A stretch of DNA of 64,000 nt. It comes from Natronosporangium hydrolyticum (lineage in GTDB: Bacteria > Actinomycetota > Actinomycetes > Mycobacteriales > Micromonosporaceae). The stretch spans positions 4,650,001-4,714,000 of the forward strand of contig NZ_CP070499.1 in NCBI RefSeq assembly GCF_016925615.1, in the 5' to 3' direction. The position numbers were made by a program, and so were the translations under genes. Under the pieces are notes generated by a model. That model was not told the DNA's origin. It ran no database searches and saw only the letters and a list, made by a program, of their open reading frames with translations. Shown one piece after another: positions 54,001 through 61,600 of the stretch. The number at the start of each line of letters is the position of its first letter. Position 1 is the stretch's first letter.

Positions 54001-57000
54001 CACCCCGCCCCACACCAACCTCCCGCAAACCCCGAGCCACACCCGACGCCCACCCCACCAACTCCCCAAACGTCAACACCCCACCATCAGCCGACACCAC
54101 CGCCACCCGACCCGGATCCCGCAACCCCCACCCCACCAACCCATCCACCAACAACCCCTCCGGCACCACCCCATCCGTCGCATTCACCCCCGACACCAAC
54201 TCCCCCAACCCAACCGGCACCAACCCACCAACCCCCACACCCCAACCAGCCTCATCCACCAATTGCCGCACCAGGCATTCAAACATGTCAAACATCTGGT
54301 CGAGCATGCCTTCGGGGAATGTCTGCCGAGCAGCATGCCAGCTTAGACGGACCCCATCCGCAGTTTCCAGCAGAGCGAAGTCCAGCCAGACCTGCGGTGT
54401 CTGCGCAAGCTCGTGAACCATGTCGCCGACCCAACCAAACCAGGTCTCGTCGCCAGGCTCGCTATCTTGGACAATGGTGCTAGTGAAAACGATCGGTGCG
54501 ACAGCGTCGCCGCCTCCACCCTTCTCTCGAGCGATCTCTCGCAGCACCTCCACCCCGCTAAAGTAGCGATGCTCAAGATCTGCCCAGCTCTGCTCCTGCA
54601 ACCGCCGGGCGAGTGAGACCAGATCCCCGTCAACCTCAAGGTCAACAGGTAGCAAATCGAAGGAAGCAAACTCGCCCACGAGGTCAGCCACGTGTTCGTG
54701 GAACGGGAGCCGGTTAATGACCGTGACGTTCAAACTGAATTGAGCCGACCGACTCCACCGACCGACGACCAAGGCGTAAGCTGCCAGCATCACGGCCGAC
54801 GGAGTTAATCCCAACGCACCGGACCGTTCAGTAACCCGACGCCAGGCTGCCGCGTCCAGCCGCAGGTCGAAAGATATCGGCTCCCGCTGTTCCCCCGGAT
54901 CGGGCGATGACAGTACCGGCAGATCCGGCCGTGGCGGCAGCACCGCGATCCGCTCCCGCCAGTAGTCACGGGCTCGATCGTAGAGTGGCGTCTGCCGCAT
55001 TTTCTCCAACGCCAGCACGTAGTCCCGATAGCTGATCTGGAGCGGACGTAAAGTCTCCCCCTGATACAGTTTACGCCAATCACGGGAGATCAATCGAATA
55101 CTGCCGATGTCGGCGATCAAAAGGTCGAAGCCAAGGTGGATTCGAGTTCGCCCGTCGGGAAGCCGGGTCGCCCGGACATCGAACAACGGCCACTCGTCCA
55201 CCGATCTCATGTGGCCGGTGAGCTCCTCCCGGACTGCTGCAAGGCTGGTCGCCGCCTCCCCCGTCTCCGCTGAGCTGAGATCCAACGTTTGGATGCGGTA
55301 CCGACCAACGTCGCTCAACACGCGCTGCCGGCCATCGGGGAGAACGATCGCGCGCAGCATCTCATGTCGGTGGATCACTGCCTGCCAGGTGTCCTCAAGC
55401 CGCTCGAGGTCGATGTCCTCGGCATCAATCTCCCAGTAGACGTGTGCCGCGACGTTGCCGCCTTCGAAGTTGCCAAGTCGGCCAATCCACTGCGCCTGTT
55501 GGATTTCAGTCAGCGGGAAAGGCTCGGATATGTTTGCCGGGTCCGGCACTGCCTGGGGCAACTCGGACAGCAGATCGCCGCCCGCGGCGGTCGCCTCGGT
55601 GGGACCGCTCTGCGCCTGTGCCACCAGGTCTGCCAGATCCGCCACGGTGGGCGCGGCGATCAATTCACGCAGGGTAAGCGGGACGCCAAACGCATCCTTG
55701 ACTCGGGTCACCATCTTTGCCGCCAAGAGCGAATGTCCGCCGAGCTCGATGAAGTTGTCGCGCCGGCCTACCGGTGCTACTCCCAATAGCTCTTGCCAAA
55801 CGCCGGCGATCAATCGTTCCCGGTCGTCCAGTGGCGGCGTGTACTCCGTACTCACCGGTGGACGCGCGGTTGCCGCCCCCGCGGTCGAGGTAGCGTCGGC
55901 GTTCTCCGCGATCTCGATGGCCTCGATACCGGAACGGCTCTGGTTATTTCCCGATGGTGCAGCCGGTGCAACCCAGTAGCTGCGACGTTGGAACGGATAC
56001 GTCGGCAGCGCGACCCGGCACGCCTCGGGCGCGACCGGGAAGGCGGCATCGTCCAGCTCGACACCGTTGGCCCACAGGCGGGAAAGCAACGACAGCGAGC
56101 CCGCACTTTCCTCCGCCTCGTCCATAGCCGCGACGGTGGGAACCCGCCGGTTGCCCTGGTTAGCCAAGGCTTGCAGCGTCCGCCCAGGGCCAACTTCGAT
56201 CAGCACGATTCCCGCTTGCTCGGTGAGCCTGTCCAGCGCCTCGGCGAACCGGACCGGCTGCCGGACGTGCCGTGACCAGTACGCAGGATCGATTGCCTCC
56301 TCCGGTGTGCTCCATCGCCCGGTGAGGTTCGAGAGATACGGGATACTGGGCTGCTGCTTGGGTAGGTCCGCCACCACTTTCCGGAACGGGTCTACCATCG
56401 GCTCCATCATCACCGAGTGAAAGGCATGGGATGTCCGCAGCCGTTTACACGGCACATAGAGCTGACTCATTTCCGCTTCGAGCGCGTTGATGGCGGAAGT
56501 CTCTCCGGAGAGCACGCACAGCTCCGCAGCGTTGATCGCGGCGATCGACACCGACGGCGGGAGCTGCTTCTGCAGCTGCTCCGCCGGGAGCGCTACTGAC
56601 AGCATCGATCCATGGGGCAGCTGCTGCATCAGCCTGCCACGTTCGGCGACTAGCGCGAGTGCGTCATCTCGAGTGAATACGCCGGCGACACAGGCTGCCA
56701 CGATCTCCCCCACGCTGTGGCCGATCATCGCCTCCGGCTTGACCCCCCACGAGTCGAGCAGCCGCACCAGGGCGTACTCCACCGTGAAGAGCGCTGGCTG
56801 GGCAAACTCGGTCCGCTCTAACTGCTCCGCGGCGGCCGGCTCAGCTCCCGCCGGCGGGAACAGCAGTGCTCGCAGATCGAGTCCGAGCAAAGGCGTAAGG
56901 AAGCGGGCGCAGGCGTCTACCTCGTCCCGAAACGCTGGCTCAGACTCGTAGAGGTGTGCGCCCATACCCGGACGTTGACTACCCTGACCAGGGAACATAA

Positions 57001-58609
57001 AGGCTACTCGCGGTCGCATCGGAGCGACCCCGGCCGCGAGCGATCCCGGCTCCTTCCCCCGGAGCGCCATCGCGGCCGCGCCCGAAGAGTCCGCGATGAC
57101 TGCACGGCGGTGCGCCATCGCCTGGCGCCCCACACGCAGGGTATATGCGGCGTCGGCCAGCTCCGGCGCGGCCGGGCTCTCGAGCGCGTCGGCGAGTGCG
57201 GCGGCGGCGGCCGTGAGCGCTTCCGCAGTCTGCGCAGAAACGGTAATCAAGTGCGACCCGCCTGGTGGCTGCCGCCGGGGCTGCAGGGTCGGCGGCTCCT
57301 CAAGGACGACGTGGGCGTTGGTGCCTCCCATGCCGAATGAGGAGACCCCGATCCTCCTCGGTACGTCGCCGCCGGGAGCCCAGTCGCGCACCTCGGTATT
57401 GACAAAGAACGGGGTCTCCGAGAAGTCGATCTCCGGATTGGCCGTGGTGAAATGAAGATTGGGTACGAGCTGTCCGTGCTGGATCTGGAGGACCGCCTTG
57501 ATCAGGCCAGCTACTCCGGCCGCAGTATCAAGGTGGCCGACGTTCGACTTGACTGAGCTGAGCGCACAGTACTGGCGTCGGTCGGTACGAGCCCGGAACG
57601 CTCGCGTGAGTGCGGCCACCTCGATCGGGTCACCGAGTGGTGTCGCTGTACCGTGCCCCTCGATCGCGGTCACTGTCGCCGGCTCGACACCAGCCAGACC
57701 TAGTGCGGTACTGATCGCACGGGCCTGACCAGCCATCCCGGGGGCGGTATAGCCCACCTTGTTTGCGCCATCATTGGTTACCGCCGACCCCTTAACGACT
57801 GCGAGTACCCGGTCGCGATCCGCTAGCGCGTCGGAGAGCCGCTTCAGCGCGACAACTCCTACGCCGCTACCAAAGAGGGTGCCTGTGGCCGACGCGTCGT
57901 ACGGGCGGCAGTGTCCATCCGACGAGAAGATCATGCCTTCCTGCCACAGGTAGCCAGACGGTTGCGGCAGGCGCACCGCGACCCCCCCTGCCAGCGCGAT
58001 CCTGCAGTCGCCATCAAGTAGGCCCTGGCATGCAAGGTGGATCGAGACCAGCGACGAAGAGCAGGCGGTCTGCACTGCGACCGACGGCCCTCGGAGACCC
58101 AACTTGTACGACACGCGACTTGCCAAGTAGTCCTTGTCGTTGGTCACCAGAAGCTCCAGCGTGTCCGCGATGGATGCTTCACTACGGCCTGCCAGCAGGT
58201 GGTGGAGGAGATAGGTCGAGAGCGCGGCGCCGGCATAGACGCCCACATCATCGACGCGCCCGCCGGGGGCATAGCCAGCGTCCTCGAGCGCCTGCCAACT
58301 ACATTCGAGGAAGAGCCGCTGCTGTGGGTCGATGAGAGCCGCCTCGCGGGCTGGATAGTTGAAAAGGTGAGCGTCGAACAAGTCGACGTCAGGCAGGACC
58401 GGCGCGGCCGCGACATAGTGTGGATTGGCCAGCAACTCAGCCGGCACGCCGGCAGAGAGCAACAGCTCCTGGTCGAATCTCGTGATCGACTCCACCCCGT
58501 CACGGAGGTTGCGCCAGAATTCCGGCAACGTAGCGGCGCCGGGGAAGCGGCCGGCCATACCGATAATTGCGATTTCACTGCCGGTGCCGGCGTCGGCGGT
58601 TTGGCTCAT
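51011..58609 (-). CDS. Hybrid PKS-NRPS KS-AT-ACP-Cy-A(Cys)-PCP-E* (degenerate epimerase)
   Basis: The protein has 2,532 residues. KS (about 10-430) has TACSSS, EGHGTATPLGDP and NVGHLDTAAG. AT (about 540-840) has GHSVGEIVAA and HAFH, indicating malonyl-CoA. The ACP Ser is near 956. There is no KR, DH or ER, so a beta-ketone is expected. Cy (about 1040-1440) has DLLIADIGS. A (about 1450-2010), read D-L-W-N-L-S-L-I-W, is close to the cysteine code; its core is the duplicated 1,446-bp cassette. The PCP has GGDSI near 2035. The C-terminal 400 residues resemble an epimerisation domain, but HHxxxDG reads SALVVDA and the EGHGRE region reads AEAERDL, so it is probably dead. No Ox domain is present. 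Confidence 0.92.
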   Translation of the reverse strand: MSQTADAGTGSEIAIIGMAGRFPGAATLPEFWRNLRDGVESITRFDQELLLSAGVPAELLANPHYVAAAPVLPDVDLFDAHLFNYPAREAALIDPQQRLFLECSWQALEDAGYAPGGRVDDVGVYAGAALSTYLLHHLLAGRSEASIADTLELLVTNDKDYLASRVSYKLGLRGPSVAVQTACSSSLVSIHLACQGLLDGDCRIALAGGVAVRLPQPSGYLWQEGMIFSSDGHCRPYDASATGTLFGSGVGVVALKRLSDALADRDRVLAVVKGSAVTNDGANKVGYTAPGMAGQARAISTALGLAGVEPATVTAIEGHGTATPLGDPIEVAALTRAFRARTDRRQYCALSSVKSNVGHLDTAAGVAGLIKAVLQIQHGQLVPNLHFTTANPEIDFSETPFFVNTEVRDWAPGGDVPRRIGVSSFGMGGTNAHVVLEEPPTLQPRRQPPGGSHLITVSAQTAEALTAAAAALADALESPAAPELADAAYTLRVGRQAMAHRRAVIADSSGAAAMALRGKEPGSLAAGVAPMRPRVAFMFPGQGSQRPGMGAHLYESEPAFRDEVDACARFLTPLLGLDLRALLFPPAGAEPAAAEQLERTEFAQPALFTVEYALVRLLDSWGVKPEAMIGHSVGEIVAACVAGVFTRDDALALVAERGRLMQQLPHGSMLSVALPAEQLQKQLPPSVSIAAINAAELCVLSGETSAINALEAEMSQLYVPCKRLRTSHAFHSVMMEPMVDPFRKVVADLPKQQPSIPYLSNLTGRWSTPEEAIDPAYWSRHVRQPVRFAEALDRLTEQAGIVLIEVGPGRTLQALANQGNRRVPTVAAMDEAEESAGSLSLLSRLWANGVELDDAAFPVAPEACRVALPTYPFQRRSYWVAPAAPSGNNQSRSGIEAIEIAENADATSTAGAATARPPVSTEYTPPLDDRERLIAGVWQELLGVAPVGRRDNFIELGGHSLLAAKMVTRVKDAFGVPLTLRELIAAPTVADLADLVAQAQSGPTEATAAGGDLLSELPQAVPDPANISEPFPLTEIQQAQWIGRLGNFEGGNVAAHVYWEIDAEDIDLERLEDTWQAVIHRHEMLRAIVLPDGRQRVLSDVGRYRIQTLDLSSAETGEAATSLAAVREELTGHMRSVDEWPLFDVRATRLPDGRTRIHLGFDLLIADIGSIRLISRDWRKLYQGETLRPLQISYRDYVLALEKMRQTPLYDRARDYWRERIAVLPPRPDLPVLSSPDPGEQREPISFDLRLDAAAWRRVTERSGALGLTPSAVMLAAYALVVGRWSRSAQFSLNVTVINRLPFHEHVADLVGEFASFDLLPVDLEVDGDLVSLARRLQEQSWADLEHRYFSGVEVLREIAREKGGGGDAVAPIVFTSTIVQDSEPGDETWFGWVGDMVHELAQTPQVWLDFALLETADGVRLSWHAARQTFPEGMLDQMFDMFECLVRQLVDEAGWGVGVGGLVPVGLGELVSGVNATDGVVPEGLLVDGLVGWGLRDPGRVAVVSADGGVLTFGELVGWASGVARGLREVGVGRGDVVAVGVSKSVEQVVAVVGVLLAGGVYLPVDVDLPVARRGELLSAGGCGWVLCAGGDGDVVWPGGVGVLRVDEVCDREGPVEVSPAVSSDVAYVIFTSGSTGVPKGVAVSHRAALNTCVDVCSRFGVGADDVVLGLSSLSFDLSVWDVFGVLGVGGRLVLPRRGSSRDPGHWLELVSGHGVTVWNSVPALAEMMVAHVESGGGEGGLDSVRLALWSGDWIGLDLPGRWRSVVSGCRVVSLGGATEAGIWSVFYEVGEVGAGWESVPYGRPLAGQRIYVLNDRWEDCPVGVVGELFIGGVGLAEGYWGDVVRSAERFVVHPLSGERLYRTGDLGRWLADGNVEFLGREDSQVKVGGFRIELGEVEVVLGRCVGVSAVVVVAVGGRRGRRLVGFVVPTDTGRDPSHVLAEVTAHAGHELPSYMAPSALHVVDRLPLTVNGKVDRNELAKRAATDESRPAATETAGALSDSAAPIAERLVRVMGQVLSKSDVRPEDNLFAIGGDSITGIQIVNLLRSEGVDITPADLFAQPTVAALAEAVAARAGTGASDSARLPITGYQQALLSELSEQGSGPAHQLLLAVATPEQAAAAPAGLIARHPALRLRLGLAGPESSQQLIPVEEDEEPAPLVDLSGLPEEQRWSAMRHMLSDLSSELDPVAGPTVKATIFDLGAEGCWLAWVVSALVVDAASWEILYPELLAAVTGSGATVPTSAQVGDGDLRALLTSQSAACTPAPGSGSEQGFASPEQGAASAGPVLLPPGSTLWLDDSDPAATRERTVVSLDPATSREMLEAALQQHRLKPPELVAVAVAIALNRLGVTGPVVAEAERDLRAAGLAGGAATVGPLSWLGPLPLNSCETDVAALVAAVKDAYRDPEPSLPANCGLLLRHFGEFDGGVDPFIAREAGLPVMSSPLRPLTIDSYLVGGRLHLQVTYPAGHQESSSFVDALREALGHVTRKLHEDMSGAVSPSDFPRSGLSSDDLATFLAAVTGRTTSGPAS
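52816..54261. repeat. 1,446-bp adenylation-domain cassette, copy 1
   Basis: A direct repeat of 59952-61397, offset 7,136 bp, identical at every point I compared. It encodes the stretch from the linker before A1 (EAGWGVGVGG) to the end of A8 (LVGFVVP). The coding strand is G/T-rich with T- and G-ending codons (CGT GGT TCT TCT CGT GAT), whereas flanking modules use C/G-ending codons. The composition change and the repeat borders coincide. Long antisense open frames across it are a by-product of this composition. Confidence 0.95.
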
Positions 58610-58614
58610 GACGC

Positions 58615-61600
58615 TCAGACCTCCTGTTCCGCGGGGAAGGCATGGCGGCGACGGCGAGTTGCGCGCCGCTGCTGTGCTTGGTCGAACGCCTCATCGATCC
58701 GGTCAGTTGGGCGGCTTCCCGTCGAGTCCAGGAATCCGACCAGCCGGCGGATACTGGGATACTCGAACAGGGCCATCAGCGGCACTTCCCGGCCAAGGGC
58801 GCTTCGGAGTCGGCGGCCGATCCGTACGATCGCGACCGAATCGGCACCTAGCTCGAAGAAGCTATCGGTAACGCTCATCCCTTTGGTGCCGAGTTCCGCC
58901 GCGAAGACATCGAAGATCTGCGACTCCAAGTCGGACCCGGGTGCTACGACCGGCGCGCTGCTCCGGTCGACCTCATCAGCGAGCGCGGCGAGCGCCCGGC
59001 GGTCGACTTTTCCTTGAGCATTGAGCGGCAACTCCGCCATCACCCGAAGGTCGACGGGCACCATGTATGCCGGCAGGTGTTCGCTGGCATACCGACGCAC
59101 CTCCGCAATGAGCTCGGACGGGTCGGCCTGGGCGGGATCCGGCTTCCCCGGGCCGGGTGCCGCGCTCGCCCGAACCCCACCAACCAGACTGTGGAGCAGG
59201 AAGTCGTCGTCCGCCAGGCCGAAAGCCTCCCGCAGCGGCTCTTCGTTGCGGTGAAGGCCGATTCCGCAGAGACCCACTGCACCCAGCGCGGCCGCTTCCT
59301 GAAGGAGCAGGCTCATCTGGCCGGCCTCCAGGAGGCAGAACTGCTCGGATCGGTCACCGTACATCGGCCGCACGGTGGCGGCGTGTCCGACCAGGTAGAT
59401 GCCGAAAGCGGCACCTTCGAAGGCGGCTTGGTTGTCGTCGATCTGCATGTCCGCTGGCAGCGTCTCGCCATCGCGCAACGGATACAGCCGGTGCTCGACC
59501 GGATCGTAATAGTAGGCACCGGCAGAAAGACCGGTCACCCGGCCCGGCTTGACATAGAGATAGGTCTGTACTGGATAGAGCGATCCTGCTGAACCGTATC
59601 TGTACTTGGGCACCGGCCGCTCATCATCAGGCCACGCCCGAAGACATTCGAGGAGCCGAGACAGCTCGGTCATTGGCAGCGGGGTTGCTTCGAACGTGCG
59701 GTAGCTGGCGCGGCGGAAGCTTTGCCCGCGCGCCCGGACCGGGTCCGTCGCCGCAGGCAGGTCCACACCGGCGGTCCACCCGGTCCGCCGTGCCGGCTGG
59801 GAGATAGTAATCGCAGCCCGCTGTGCCGGGTCGGTGATGACGTCACCGAGCAACTGCCGGTCCCGACCGAAGTCCGCTCCCGTGGACGGCGGGCGCTGCC
59901 GTGCGGGATCCTCGGCTCCGGCCGCGGCAGCAGCGGCGGGACGACTCCCGCTCGGCACCACGAAGCCCACCAACCGTCGACCCCGACGCCCACCCACCGC
60001 CACCACCACCACCGCCGACACCCCCACACACCGCCCCAACACAACCTCCACCTCACCCAACTCAATCCGAAAACCACCCACCTTCACCTGAGAATCCTCA
60101 CGCCCCAAAAACTCCACATTCCCATCAGCCAACCACCGACCAAGATCACCCGTCCTATACAACCGCTCCCCCGACAACGGATGCACCACAAAACGCTCCG
60201 CCGAACGCACCACATCCCCCCAATACCCCTCCGCCAACCCCACCCCACCAATAAACAACTCACCAACCACCCCAACCGGACAATCCTCCCACCGATCATT
60301 CAACACATAAATCCGCTGACCCGCCAATGGACGCCCATACGGAACCGACTCCCAACCCGCACCCACCTCACCCACCTCATAAAAAACCGACCAAATACCC
60401 GCCTCCGTCGCCCCACCCAACGACACCACCCGACACCCCGAAACCACCGAACGCCACCGACCCGGCAAATCCAAACCAATCCAATCACCCGACCACAACG
60501 CCAACCGCACCGAATCCAAACCACCCTCCCCACCCCCCGACTCCACATGCGCCACCATCATCTCCGCCAACGCCGGCACACTATTCCACACCGTCACACC
60601 ATGCCCCGAAACCAACTCCAACCAATGCCCCGGATCACGAGAAGAACCACGCCGCGGCAACACCAAACGACCCCCCACACCCAACACCCCAAACACATCC
60701 CACACACTCAAATCAAAACTCAACGACGACAACCCCAACACCACATCATCCGCACCCACACCAAACCGCGAACACACATCAACACACGTATTCAAAGCCG
60801 CCCGATGCGACACCGCCACACCCTTCGGAACACCCGTCGAACCCGACGTGAAAATCACATAAGCAACATCAGACGAAACCGCCGGCGACACCTCCACCGG
60901 ACCCTCCCGATCACACACCTCATCCACCCGCAACACCCCCACACCACCAGGCCACACCACATCCCCATCACCCCCCGCACACAACACCCACCCACACCCA
61001 CCCGCCGACAACAACTCACCCCTCCGCGCCACCGGCAAATCCACATCCACCGGCAAATACACACCACCCGCCAACAACACCCCCACCACCGCCACCACCT
61101 GCTCCACCGACTTCGACACCCCCACCGCCACCACATCACCCCGCCCCACACCAACCTCCCGCAAACCCCGAGCCACACCCGACGCCCACCCCACCAACTC
61201 CCCAAACGTCAACACCCCACCATCAGCCGACACCACCGCCACCCGACCCGGATCCCGCAACCCCCACCCCACCAACCCATCCACCAACAACCCCTCCGGC
61301 ACCACCCCATCCGTCGCATTCACCCCCGACACCAACTCCCCCAACCCAACCGGCACCAACCCACCAACCCCCACACCCCAACCAGCCTCATCCACCAGCG
61401 TTTCCAGCAACTGGCAATAGGTGTCGAACATGTTGTCGAGGTGGTTGGCCGAAAGAACCTGAGCGGGCGCGTCCCAGTTGAACTCCAACGCCCCGACGTT
61501 TTCGTATACCTGATGGTCGAGCACGACTTGCGGGGTCTGAGATATCGCGTAACGGGTGGTGCCAAGCCACTGTTGCCCAAATGCTCCATAATCCTCACCA

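Noticed and set aside
52757-54346. Plus-strand open frame of 529 codons rich in His, Pro and Thr
   Set aside because: It is antisense to the adenylation cassette and follows from its skewed composition; the same peptide recurs at 59722-61851 over the duplicate. No start signal or domain is present.
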